NCBI GenBank assembly: GCA_946480715.1
Contig: CAMLKK010000017.1
Location: 1-63,368 of the forward strand
From: an uncultured Bacteriovorax sp.
Lineage (GTDB): Bacteria > Bdellovibrionota > Bacteriovoracia > Bacteriovoracales > Bacteriovoracaceae
Direction of reading: 5' to 3'
Length of the DNA stretch: 63,368 nucleotides
Made by a program: the position numbers and the translations under genes. This document shows positions 44,520-53,534 of the stretch, in pieces (position 1 is the first letter of the stretch; every line of letters begins with the position of its first letter). The notes beneath the pieces are model-generated. The model did not search any database, had not been told where the DNA came from, and worked only from the letters and a program-made list of their open reading frames with translations.

Positions 44520-46418
44520 ATGGCTAATTTGTTTTTAAATTTTAGAAACCCTCGTGTTCTATTAGCTTTTATTTACGATTTGCTTATCGCCTCATTGTCT
44601 TTTTGGTTTGCACTTTATTTGCGTTTTGACTCATTAGATATTCCATTAGTTAATGATCTTGCATTTAATCGTTTCTTTTTTATTTCAATAGTCATTCAAG
44701 CTACTAGTTTCGTGACAGTCGGTATGTATAAAGGCGTTTGGCGATTTAGTAGCATGCACGATCTCATACGGGTTATGTATGCTTCTGCTGTTGGAGTTGT
44801 GACATCACTAGTTGTTTGTTTCTATATGACAAGATTGGATGGTGTTCCACGTTCAATGTTCTTAATTGAGTTTTTACTTTTAGTCGTAGGCTTAGGTGGA
44901 GGACGATTTGTTTACAGATTTCTCAAAGATCGAATGGATCTTAGTGCGGTAATCTCTGGCTCTGATGCTTATAAAAAGGTTCTTATTGTTGGTGCTGGTA
45001 GAGCAGGTGAGAAGTTACTTCGCGATATCAATGCTACACCAGATCTTCAGCTTAAAGTCGTAGGTATATTAGACGATGATAGATTCAAAAAAAACGCACT
45101 CATTCATAATGTAAAAGTTTTTGGTGGAGTTGAACTTATTCCTGCCGTGGTTAACAAATACGATGTTGATAAAATATTTATCGCGATTCCTTCAGCAAGT
45201 GGGGAAGATGTTAAAAGAATCGTAAATTACTGTGATCAAACTAGTGCAGAAATCAAGATTTTACCAAAAATGGATGTTCTCCTATCTCCTCAATTGGGAT
45301 TTTCATTGCTTAGAAACCTAAATATTGAAGACTTGCTTGGTAGAGATCAGGTCCAACTCGATTCAGAACATCTATCAGGGATGATAAGAAATAAAGTCGT
45401 TATGGTGACAGGGGCAGGCGGTTCTATTGGATCAGAGTTGTGCTCACAGATTGCTAAGTTTAATCCTAAATTAATTGTGATGGCCGATTTTTGTGAACTG
45501 TTCATGTATGAACTTGAAATGAAGTTCAAAGATGAGTTTCCAGAAATTTCTTTTTATCCAAAAATTTTGGATATAAGAAATGAGTCGAAAGTAGATCAAG
45601 TTTTTTCTGAATACAAGCCACAATTAGTTTTTCATGCAGCTGCTTATAAACATGTACCAATGATGGAGTACAATCCTACAGAAGCAATTGGTACTAATGT
45701 AAAAGGCACAAAGATTGTTGCTGAAGCAGCTTTAAGGCATTCTGTCGAAAAATTCGTCATGATCTCTACTGATAAAGCCGTTAATCCTACAAATGTCATG
45801 GGGGCATCTAAACGAGTTGCTGAAATGGTTATTACTGATTTATCGAAAAAAAGCGATTTTACTCAGTTTATTTCAGTAAGATTCGGCAATGTTCTTGGAA
45901 GCAATGGTTCAGTTATTCCACTTTTTAGAAAATTAATCGAAGAAAGAAAAGATATAACTGTCACCCACCCGGATATCATAAGATATTTCATGTCGATTCC
46001 TGAAGCATGCCAGCTTGTACTCCAGGCCGGTGCGATCGGTTCTGGTGGCGAAATTTTTGTTTTGGATATGGGCGAACCGGTTAAAATTGTCGATCTAGCA
46101 CGTGAGATGATCAAACTGGCAGGGCTTAGAGAAGGGCGTGATATAAAAATAACTTTCACTGGCTTGAGACCTGGCGAAAAACTATTTGAAGAACTATTTT
46201 CCGATAAGGAAGATTACGAATTCACAGTACATGGTAAAATTCGCAAAGCGCTTCAGAGACAATTAGATAACTCATTTAATGAAAAATTAAATAATCTTTT
46301 AAATTTAAAATCTCATGAACTTGATTCCGTTATTTATTTGATTAAAGAGTTGGTTCCTGAATTTACGCATTATCGACTTGCTAATATTGATTCATCAATA
46401 AATGCTAGGCCGTTTTAA
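44520..46418 (+). CDS. wbpM: Membrane nucleotide-sugar 4,6-dehydratase (WbpM/CapD-like)
   Basis: A 632-residue protein. Four membrane segments cover about residues 12-125; a first Rossmann domain begins at VLIVGAGRAGEKLL near residue 154 and the catalytic SDR domain at VVMVTGAGGSIGSELCSQI near residue 292. STDKAVNPTNVMGASKRVAE carries the Met-x3-Lys in place of Tyr-x3-Lys, as in WbpM and related UDP-GlcNAc 4,6-dehydratases. It makes UDP-4-keto-6-deoxy-GlcNAc. Divergent by a short gap from the phosphosugar transferase. GAGAG precedes the ATG. Confidence 0.92.
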   Translation: MANLFLNFRNPRVLLAFIYDLLIASLSFWFALYLRFDSLDIPLVNDLAFNRFFFISIVIQATSFVTVGMYKGVWRFSSMHDLIRVMYASAVGVVTSLVVCFYMTRLDGVPRSMFLIEFLLLVVGLGGGRFVYRFLKDRMDLSAVISGSDAYKKVLIVGAGRAGEKLLRDINATPDLQLKVVGILDDDRFKKNALIHNVKVFGGVELIPAVVNKYDVDKIFIAIPSASGEDVKRIVNYCDQTSAEIKILPKMDVLLSPQLGFSLLRNLNIEDLLGRDQVQLDSEHLSGMIRNKVVMVTGAGGSIGSELCSQIAKFNPKLIVMADFCELFMYELEMKFKDEFPEISFYPKILDIRNESKVDQVFSEYKPQLVFHAAAYKHVPMMEYNPTEAIGTNVKGTKIVAEAALRHSVEKFVMISTDKAVNPTNVMGASKRVAEMVITDLSKKSDFTQFISVRFGNVLGSNGSVIPLFRKLIEERKDITVTHPDIIRYFMSIPEACQLVLQAGAIGSGGEIFVLDMGEPVKIVDLAREMIKLAGLREGRDIKITFTGLRPGEKLFEELFSDKEDYEFTVHGKIRKALQRQLDNSFNEKLNNLLNLKSHELDSVIYLIKELVPEFTHYRLANIDSSINARPF

Positions 46419-47809
46419 TAAGCATTCTTTCCGATGAAACCTTTAAAGATCGTTAGGAAGATGATCTTCAAGTCAAACCATAGTGACCAGTTCTGGATAT
46501 AATAAAGATCATACTCTATTCTTTTTTCCATTTTCTCAATAGTATCAGTTTCACCTCTAAAACCATTTACTTGCGCCCAACCAGTAATACCAGGTTTAAC
46601 TTTATGCCTCTGCATATAGTTATCAATTTTATCTTTATAGTCATGGTTCATCGAAACCGCATGAGGCCTTGGGCCAACCAGAGACATTCTTCCTTGAAGC
46701 ACGTTCAAAAACTGTGGAAACTCATCGATACTTGTTTTCCGAATGAATTGCCCAATGGGTGTAATACGAGAATCATTTTTGGTTGCTTGTTTGAACTCAT
46801 CTTTCTCACGAAAGTACATGCTGCGAAACTTGTAAATTTTTATCGTTTTCCCATTAAAGCCATGCCTTTCTTGTTTGTAGAGAATTGGCCCCTTACTCGT
46901 CAATTTTATTAAAACAGCTACTACTAAAACAATTGGTGAGATGAGAATTGCAATTATAGATGAAAGTATTATGTCTTCTATTCTTTTCAGTAAGCGTGCT
47001 TGTGGACTTAGTGCTGTTCCATTAATTTCGATGATGGGGATATCAGCAATCTCAGTAATAGAATGATTTAACAATCTAAAATTAAAAATATCTGGAATAT
47101 ATCTAATGACTGAAGTTAGATGGCGAGTTTGATGGAGTATATCTAACACTCGTTTCTCAGCTCTCAATGGTAATGCGATCCATAGCTCGTGAGCATCTTT
47201 AAGACGTTCCACTAAAAGTTCTGGAGAGTCGATTTTCACACCATCTAGTGTTTGTCCATGAAGCGATTGATTGTCATCAACAAAAGCAGAAATATCAAAT
47301 CCAATCTCATTGTGTTCCTTGAGCTTTGAAGAAATGTATTTACCTACTTCTCCTGCACCAAATACTATAATTTTTTTGCGATTGACTCCTTTTGAGCGCA
47401 ATTTATCAAGAATAGAATCGAAAATAAGTCTATAAACAGTTAGATAGACGAAGCCGGAAAGTGCCCAGGAAAAAAACCACACTCTGGAATATGCTGCTGA
47501 ATTTTTTGTCGCGAATGAGATGAATACAAGAGCCGTTAAAACTGACATCCATGCATAGCCAACAGATGCACTTCGTTTGAAGCGGCTCTTGCCACGCCAA
47601 GAATAGTACAAGTCAAAGTTTGGAAACAGTGTGAAAATTAGTAACGAATTCAAAATGAACACAGTTACATATTCTCCAGGTAAATCATTAGTGCGTTCAT
47701 ATAAAAAATAACAAACTATTCCTACAATACTCACACCTAATGAATCAAATGCCTGAGATATAAGGCTAAGGTTGTCGGTGAGCTGCGCTTGTTTTTTTTG
47801 TCTAAGCAT
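46415..47809 (-). CDS. Undecaprenyl-phosphate sugar phosphotransferase (WcaJ-type)
   Basis: A 464-residue polyprenyl glycosylphosphotransferase. There are four to five N-terminal membrane segments, a central CoA-binding-like Rossmann domain (IIVFGAGEVGKYISSKL near residue 145) and the C-terminal bacterial sugar transferase domain with SKGPILYKQERHG, YKFRSMYF, KTSIDEFPQFL and GPRPHAVSM. WcaJ-type enzymes transfer glucose-1-P or galactose-1-P to undecaprenyl phosphate. This is the second initiating transferase of the locus. It overlaps the membrane protein gene by 8 bp and the wbpM-like gene tail to tail by 4 bp. Confidence 0.9.
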   Translation of the reverse strand: MLRQKKQAQLTDNLSLISQAFDSLGVSIVGIVCYFLYERTNDLPGEYVTVFILNSLLIFTLFPNFDLYYSWRGKSRFKRSASVGYAWMSVLTALVFISFATKNSAAYSRVWFFSWALSGFVYLTVYRLIFDSILDKLRSKGVNRKKIIVFGAGEVGKYISSKLKEHNEIGFDISAFVDDNQSLHGQTLDGVKIDSPELLVERLKDAHELWIALPLRAEKRVLDILHQTRHLTSVIRYIPDIFNFRLLNHSITEIADIPIIEINGTALSPQARLLKRIEDIILSSIIAILISPIVLVVAVLIKLTSKGPILYKQERHGFNGKTIKIYKFRSMYFREKDEFKQATKNDSRITPIGQFIRKTSIDEFPQFLNVLQGRMSLVGPRPHAVSMNHDYKDKIDNYMQRHKVKPGITGWAQVNGFRGETDTIEKMEKRIEYDLYYIQNWSLWFDLKIIFLTIFKGFIGKNAY

Positions 47810-49130
47810 TCTTCTTCCAATGTAGATTGATACGATTTTTGAATTTTACAACTGCATAACTAGATACCATTACTATGAGGGGTAAAAAACTATCTCTTAG
47901 TCGTCCGTTGTATGGGGCCACATATCCGAAAAATAAAATAAAAATTAAAAATGGTGTCACCAAAATTATCAATAAATTTCTGTATATTTTTAAGTTACTT
48001 AATTGAAAAACACTAAAGCAGAATATGCTGATGATTAATTGATAGGGAATACTCCCCCAAGTAATTAGTGATGCATAGTGGGTGTAAGTTGAAATCTTGA
48101 TGTTGTTCAAAAAAGGAGTGAATAAAAATTTAACTACGAGTAAAGGGTATGGAAGACTATTATTAATTGGGTTTACGTCAGAATAAGACGAGTAGCGTGT
48201 TTTATATGTGACAATAGTATATTTGAGAGTTGAGAGACTGATGTCATAATAATAGCTAGTGAATATAAAATATCCAGCCAAGCAACAAAGAAATATTGAA
48301 ACTTTCGCAAACCATTTTACTTGATCGGATATGATGGCAAATGCCAATGCCGAAACTGCAAAGCACGGCACAAGATAATGTCGTTCGTTTCCAAGAAGTA
48401 AAAAAAGAAAAGCCAATATCAAAAGATATTTTAGCTTGAAGTTTTTATAAGCCAAAATCATGACATAATAAATTATGGCAACTAACATTTGTAAAGAAGC
48501 TTCTTTGTAGAAAGTAGTTGTATAAAAAATTGCTGTTGGAAGAAAAATATAAATAAGAGTGGCTATTTTAGCTTCTTCATAACCCAAGAACTCTTTCGTA
48601 GCTTTAAAAATAAAGTAGCAACAAATGAGTTTGGGAATGATTAGAGAAAGTGAGCTTGCAATGTGGTTTACACCAAAAATAATGAAAAAAATTGCACCGA
48701 AAATATGAGCGATATAAGTTCTGTCATAAATACTTGTTCTCACAAAATCGAAACCAGTTTCACCTGTTAGCGCTTTCATTATTCTCACAGAACCAGGAAT
48801 ATGCATTTCGTATGAATCGACGACCCAAAATAAAGCGTCTTTAGGAGATGCCAAAGCCGTTCCGAGAATAACAAAGAGATGTACAGAGAACGCTAAGGAA
48901 ATTAAAAATTTAATTGTATTTCGTTCATGGTCTTCGTGCGTCACAGCTGTAAAACTTTTTATGAGAATAACGAATGATACGATTATGTAGGAAATAGTTA
49001 GTATATTATTGAAGAGTGGACCATTAAAAGAAATAAAATAGCCATAAGCGAGTGATAGCAATGAATTTGCAATAAGAATGGTACTTAATTGTCGATTTTT
49101 TTGTCCAAACATGTCTTTTTTAACTACCAT
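47802..49130 (-). CDS. Polytopic membrane protein, GT-C-like (paralogue of 15582-16805)
   Basis: A 442-residue protein with about ten to eleven membrane segments. The first loop ALFWVVDSYEMHIPGSVRIM carries a D-S-x-x-x-H motif of GT-C type. Shared blocks with the protein at 15582 are FYTTTFYKEASLQ, LLLGNERHYLVPC, and YNGRLRDSFLPLIVM, which show common origin. It leads the WcaJ gene in a two-gene minus-strand operon. A polymerase or periplasmic transferase role is inferred; no specific family name is offered. Confidence 0.6.
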   Translation of the reverse strand: MVVKKDMFGQKNRQLSTILIANSLLSLAYGYFISFNGPLFNNILTISYIIVSFVILIKSFTAVTHEDHERNTIKFLISLAFSVHLFVILGTALASPKDALFWVVDSYEMHIPGSVRIMKALTGETGFDFVRTSIYDRTYIAHIFGAIFFIIFGVNHIASSLSLIIPKLICCYFIFKATKEFLGYEEAKIATLIYIFLPTAIFYTTTFYKEASLQMLVAIIYYVMILAYKNFKLKYLLILAFLFLLLGNERHYLVPCFAVSALAFAIISDQVKWFAKVSIFLCCLAGYFIFTSYYYDISLSTLKYTIVTYKTRYSSYSDVNPINNSLPYPLLVVKFLFTPFLNNIKISTYTHYASLITWGSIPYQLIISIFCFSVFQLSNLKIYRNLLIILVTPFLIFILFFGYVAPYNGRLRDSFLPLIVMVSSYAVVKFKNRINLHWKKNA

Positions 49131-49179
49131 TAATTGAAAAAAAATTTTACTGCTTAAGCAGCTGACTTGGAAAGAGAAA

Positions 49180-50187
49180 ATGAAGATCTTGTTCGTGGAT
49201 ATAGAATATGACTATGGCGAAAAATCGCGTGGACCAAATGCTATAGGCCAGCTGGGTTTTAAGGCCAGTTTCGAACGATTGGGTCATACCGTTGTGCCCT
49301 TCTACTACGACTCTTATTTAAAAGGTGACCTATCCAAGCTGCAGATTGATTTGAAAGCGAAGGCTGATGAAGTTAAACCAGATCTCATCTTTTTCATGCT
49401 TTTTCGCGATCAATTTACTTTTGATACTCTTGATTACCTGAGTTCGAAATACAAAACCATGAATTGGTTTGGGGACGACACTTGGCGCTTTGATGGATTC
49501 ACAAGTAAATTTGCTACCCATTTTTCCTATTGTGTAACCACAGATAAGTTCTCGCTTCCAAAATATAAAGCATTGGGTGTTCAAAACGTCATTCGTGCTC
49601 AATGGGCCGCGATTGATCATCATGAAATAATCTCTCCGCTTCCTTACAAATACGATGTTTCTTTTGTTGGTGGAGCGAACCAATATCGAAAGTGGTTGGT
49701 GAGCTATCTTCAAAAAAATGGAATTAAAGTCGAATGTTTTGGCCATGGCTGGCCCAATGGATCTCTAAGTAACGAAAAGATGATTGAGCTTTTTGCCAGT
49801 TCTAAAATTAATTTAAATCTTTCTAACTCAGCAAGTTTCGATCTTCGTTATTTGTTAAAAAATCCAAAAAATATTGCTCATACATTTCATTCAAAAAAAC
49901 ATGCGAGTCAAATCAAAGCTCGCAATTTTGAAATTAATTACTTTGCTGGGTTTCAATTAGCAGATTATGTACCAGGTCTGGAAGATTATTACGTCATCGG
50001 GAAAGATCTCGCTTGTTACTCGAATCCAGATGAAGCCATACTCCTTATCAATCATTACCTGGCGAATCCTGAAGAGCGAGAACATATACGTGATGAAGGA
50101 ATGAAGAAAGCACGACAAGGGTTCACTTATAAATCTCAAATTGAGCACGTTCTTAATGAATTTAGTAAACGAGAGAAAGCAAAGTGA
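49180..50187 (+). CDS. CgeB-like glycosyltransferase
   Basis: A 335-residue GT-B-type protein. DIEYDYGEKSRGPNAIGQLG near the start, NWFGDDTWRFDGF near residue 90 (as in CgeB-family W-x-D-D), VSFVGGANQYRKWLVSYL near residue 160 and a C-terminal block KARNFEINYFAGFQLADYVPGLEDYY that matches the CgeB Glyco_trans_1_2 domain. The last block holds the R-x-F-E donor-binding motif. It starts the final glycosyltransferase operon (to about 54.6 kb) and overlaps the GT10 gene by 4 bp. Sugar specificity is unknown. Confidence 0.8.
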   Translation: MKILFVDIEYDYGEKSRGPNAIGQLGFKASFERLGHTVVPFYYDSYLKGDLSKLQIDLKAKADEVKPDLIFFMLFRDQFTFDTLDYLSSKYKTMNWFGDDTWRFDGFTSKFATHFSYCVTTDKFSLPKYKALGVQNVIRAQWAAIDHHEIISPLPYKYDVSFVGGANQYRKWLVSYLQKNGIKVECFGHGWPNGSLSNEKMIELFASSKINLNLSNSASFDLRYLLKNPKNIAHTFHSKKHASQIKARNFEINYFAGFQLADYVPGLEDYYVIGKDLACYSNPDEAILLINHYLANPEEREHIRDEGMKKARQGFTYKSQIEHVLNEFSKREKAK

Positions 50188-51182
50188 AAAAAGCTTCCAT
50201 CGTTGTCACAAAAGATTACATTCAAGACCGACTTTTCGATCTCTCTGATCCAATTCTGAATCGCGATAATTGTTTGTATCCTTTTTTCCTATTGAAGCAG
50301 AAGTTTGCAGAAAAGGGTTACAATCTCAAAACGCATGATTCTCATACTCCTGCAGACTCAGAAATCATTCTCTATAACGAAATGCCTAAGCCATTTCCTT
50401 CAGGGATTAAGAAAGAAAATTCCTACCTCATGATTTTTGAATCAGAATTAATCAGACCGGATAATTGGGATCGTGAAAAGCATAAGTCATTTGAAAAAGT
50501 TTTTACGTGGAATGATAATTTGATTGATGGGAAAAAATACATCAAGTTTAATTTTCCAAACTCACTTAAGATAACAGCACCCGGTTTAGAAAAAAGAAAA
50601 ACACTAGCGACACTGATTTCTGGAAATAAAACAAGTTCCCATCCTAAAGAACTCTATAGCGAAAGAGTGAAAACTATAAAATGGTTTGAAAATAATCATC
50701 CCGATGATTTTCATTATTATGGTGTCGGATGGGATTTTAAATGGGATCTACGCTGGCAAAAAGTATTTAGAAAATTAAAACTACTAAATTTTATTCCAAA
50801 GAATAACAGTGTTTGTTTCAAAGGCAAAGTAGCTTCTAAGCATGAAGCGCTTCAAAAGTATAAATTCGCTATTTGTTATGAAAACGCTAAAGAGATAAAC
50901 GGTTATATTACTGAAAAAATCTTTGATTGTTTCTTTGCTGGTTGTGTTCCTGTTTATTGGGGACCTGACAACAGTACGAAATTCATCCCTGAAAATTGTT
51001 TTATAGATCGTCGTCGATTTAAATCGCATGAAGAACTTTTTACATTTCTTACAAAGATGAGTAATGAAGATTATCTTCAATATCAAAGCAATATAAATAA
51101 ATTTCTCTCGAGTGAAAGATACTCAGTTTTTTCGGACGATTTTTTTGCTGAAAACATAATCAGGAATATCTTTGAAAAATAA
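50184..51182 (+). CDS. GT10 family fucosyltransferase
   Basis: A 332-residue protein. The conserved GT10 motif is near residue 230-265: KFAICYENAKEINGYITEKI followed by DCFFAGCVPVYWGPD. The Y-x-T-E-K-x-F/x-D and G-x-V-P-V-x-W/Y-G features are those of alpha-1,3/1,4-fucosyltransferases, which use GDP-L-fucose. This fits the gmd and fcl/colC genes at 4.8-6.8 kb; GDP-colitose is a close structural analogue and also possible as donor. The ATG overlaps the upstream gene by 4 bp, and the 3' end overlaps the wzx gene by 11 bp. Confidence 0.9.
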   Translation: MKKASIVVTKDYIQDRLFDLSDPILNRDNCLYPFFLLKQKFAEKGYNLKTHDSHTPADSEIILYNEMPKPFPSGIKKENSYLMIFESELIRPDNWDREKHKSFEKVFTWNDNLIDGKKYIKFNFPNSLKITAPGLEKRKTLATLISGNKTSSHPKELYSERVKTIKWFENNHPDDFHYYGVGWDFKWDLRWQKVFRKLKLLNFIPKNNSVCFKGKVASKHEALQKYKFAICYENAKEINGYITEKIFDCFFAGCVPVYWGPDNSTKFIPENCFIDRRRFKSHEELFTFLTKMSNEDYLQYQSNINKFLSSERYSVFSDDFFAENIIRNIFEK

Positions 51183-52587
51183 AAAACTCTTTATCATCAC
51201 ATTAGGAAGAGTCGCTCAGATGGCGATTATGTTCATCACTTACAGAGTGCTCAGCATAGCTCTTTCAGTAGAGGACATGGGGATTTATTATTTCCTGCTA
51301 TCAATCTCTGCTGGATTTGGACTCATTTTTGCGAATCCACTAGGAATGTATGCCAATCGCATGCTTCACTCATGGCAAGAGCATGGAGTTTTGAATCGAA
51401 ATTTAAAGATTTTCACGGGCATACTTCTATTCGGCAGTATTCTCACAATTCCTTTTCTTTTTATATTTGATGAAAAGCTGAATGTTAGTTTGAGCAGTCC
51501 ATGGATGGTTCTCTCAACGTTGGTATTCTATGTCTTTTCAAGTTCATTCAATGGTACAATTGTTCCAGCACTAAATTTACTAGGTCAGTATACGAGATTT
51601 GTGGTTTTGAGCTTTCTCACGAGTTTGGTTGGCCTTGGATTTTCATATTACTTAGTAAAAATCCATCCTTCACAGCCACTTTATTGGCTTATAGGCCAAG
51701 CAATTGGTTTTTCTATTTTTGCTCTTATTGGAATGTTTTTTATCCCGAAAAATAATTTTCAATCTGGATCTCAACCATCACTAAAAGGTGAGAGCTTAGA
51801 GCGCGTATGGAAATTCGCTTCACCCATCGTTGTTACTAACTTGGCAGTATGGATTCTTGCTCAATCCTTCCGCTTTTTTTATAAAGGACATGTTGACTCC
51901 ATTCAATTAGGCGAGCTTGCCTTTGGATTAGGATTAGCCACTTCACTTTGCGTGGCTGTCGAATATCTCTTCCACCAATTATTTTTTCCAGATTTTTATA
52001 AACAAATTAGTGTTCCGAGTGCTGATAAGGCAAAAGCTTGGAGCGCTCTATTTGATAAAGTTATGCCTTCATACATTTACGTGACCTTTTTTATGGTTGG
52101 TTTATCTCCTTTCATCATGCGAATATTAGCCGACATTAAATTTGCTAACGCTGCAAAGTTTTTAGCACTTGGAGCGTTCGTTGAGATACTGAGAATGACT
52201 GGAAATATTTTCAACATGGCCACTCAGTCTGAAATGAAAACCGATAAAGCCATCATTCCATATTTGAGTGGTGGTACGTTTACAATCATCTCTATTCTCA
52301 TTATCAGTCATCAACCGCAATGGGTTGAATGGACTCCTTTTGTGTTAATGGGAGGACAGTTCATTGCCGTTATTCTTTTATGGAGAAATGTTCAAAATAT
52401 TTTAAGTCTTAAAATTTCGTTCGGACATTTGTTATCAAGCGTGCTTTTCGGAGGGGTCTTTCTTTCAGCCATTTTTTTAAAAAATATGAGCCAAAGTCTA
52501 ACTCTCTCGCTCGTTATCGCCGTAGTATATGGATTATATTTATTGGCCCTGTTATTTAAATCTTATAAAGCACGAGAAGTAGCATGA
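51172..52587 (+). CDS. Wzx-type flippase (MOP superfamily), second copy
   Basis: A 471-residue protein with twelve to fourteen membrane segments. LGRVAQMAIMFITYRVLSIALSVEDMGIYYFLLS at residues 11-44 is the MOP N-terminal pattern and the second-half block near residues 210-280 is similar in style. The start is TTG within the end of the GT10 gene (TTTGAAAAATAA). It differs clearly from the Wzx at 26540, so two lipid-linked oligosaccharides may be exported. ATGA overlap joins it to the GT2 gene downstream. Confidence 0.82.
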   Translation: MKNKKLFIITLGRVAQMAIMFITYRVLSIALSVEDMGIYYFLLSISAGFGLIFANPLGMYANRMLHSWQEHGVLNRNLKIFTGILLFGSILTIPFLFIFDEKLNVSLSSPWMVLSTLVFYVFSSSFNGTIVPALNLLGQYTRFVVLSFLTSLVGLGFSYYLVKIHPSQPLYWLIGQAIGFSIFALIGMFFIPKNNFQSGSQPSLKGESLERVWKFASPIVVTNLAVWILAQSFRFFYKGHVDSIQLGELAFGLGLATSLCVAVEYLFHQLFFPDFYKQISVPSADKAKAWSALFDKVMPSYIYVTFFMVGLSPFIMRILADIKFANAAKFLALGAFVEILRMTGNIFNMATQSEMKTDKAIIPYLSGGTFTIISILIISHQPQWVEWTPFVLMGGQFIAVILLWRNVQNILSLKISFGHLLSSVLFGGVFLSAIFLKNMSQSLTLSLVIAVVYGLYLLALLFKSYKAREVA

Positions 52588-53534
52588 AGAAAGTCTGCCT
52601 CTGCATTCCGCTTTATAATAGCGAAACTACTATTGCAGCCACCCTAGAATCCCTTTTAGCTCAAACTTATCCAGCATTCAAAATTAAAGTTTTCGACAAT
52701 CAATCCACAGATTGCTCTGTTGAAGTCGTAAAAACTATCGCTCAAAAACATCCATCGATTGAACTAATTATCAATGAAAAAAACGTTGGCGCTGAAGGGA
52801 ACTTCACTCTGTGCCTGCAAGCTGCTGAAGGCGACTACTGTGCCATTGTTCACGCTGATGATATCTATCATCATGACTACATAAAAAAATCGGTGGATAG
52901 TCTGGAGAAGAATCCAGATGCTGTCGCAAGTTTTTGTCATGCAAATGAGATTGATGGTGAAGGGAAGATTATAAGCGAGCGATTCAAGCCCTACGAACTT
53001 CAGCAAGAATCAAAATTGGAATTAAAGAATCTTAAAAAACTTGTTTATCGCTATGGCAATTTTATTACTTGCCCATCAGTCATGGCGAGAGCGGATATCT
53101 ATCGCGAAAAAATTAAAACATGGAATGGGCAGCAATTTAAATCTTCAGCAGATCTTGATGTCTGGATGAGGTTGGCATCTCTTGGATCTCTCGTCGCGAT
53201 TCCAGAACCGCTTATTAATTACAGAGTCGCTGAAGCCAGCCATAGTTTTAGAATCGCCAAGAAAAGAATAACAAGACATGATCTTTTCTTAGTACTAGAT
53301 CAGTACCGTGATTCTACGGTTGAAGACGATTACAGATTTCTCTTGCTCAAAGATCAGGCCTTAAGAAGTCTAAATATAATTCGTAATAAACAAGCGACTC
53401 CTTATCCCGCTGAATTGCGATTTGATTTAATGTTAGTCATTCGAAAAATGTTTCAATCGAAATGGCATTTGAAGTTTGGTATGAGTATTCTGGGGATTAA
53501 ACTGCTAACTCTGCTTAAGAGGCAGCCTGTATGA
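52584..53534 (+). CDS. GT2 family glycosyltransferase
   Basis: A 316-residue GT-A enzyme. VCLCIPLYNSETTIAATLESLLAQTYP at residues 4-30 is the GT2 nucleotide-binding start, and YCAIVHADDIYHHDYIKKSV near residue 88 contains the D-D (DxD-type) metal site. There is no membrane helix, in contrast to the GtrB-like GT2 proteins of the locus, so it is a cytoplasmic repeat-unit transferase. Coupled to its neighbours by ATGA overlaps on both sides. Confidence 0.88.
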   Translation: MKKVCLCIPLYNSETTIAATLESLLAQTYPAFKIKVFDNQSTDCSVEVVKTIAQKHPSIELIINEKNVGAEGNFTLCLQAAEGDYCAIVHADDIYHHDYIKKSVDSLEKNPDAVASFCHANEIDGEGKIISERFKPYELQQESKLELKNLKKLVYRYGNFITCPSVMARADIYREKIKTWNGQQFKSSADLDVWMRLASLGSLVAIPEPLINYRVAEASHSFRIAKKRITRHDLFLVLDQYRDSTVEDDYRFLLLKDQALRSLNIIRNKQATPYPAELRFDLMLVIRKMFQSKWHLKFGMSILGIKLLTLLKRQPV

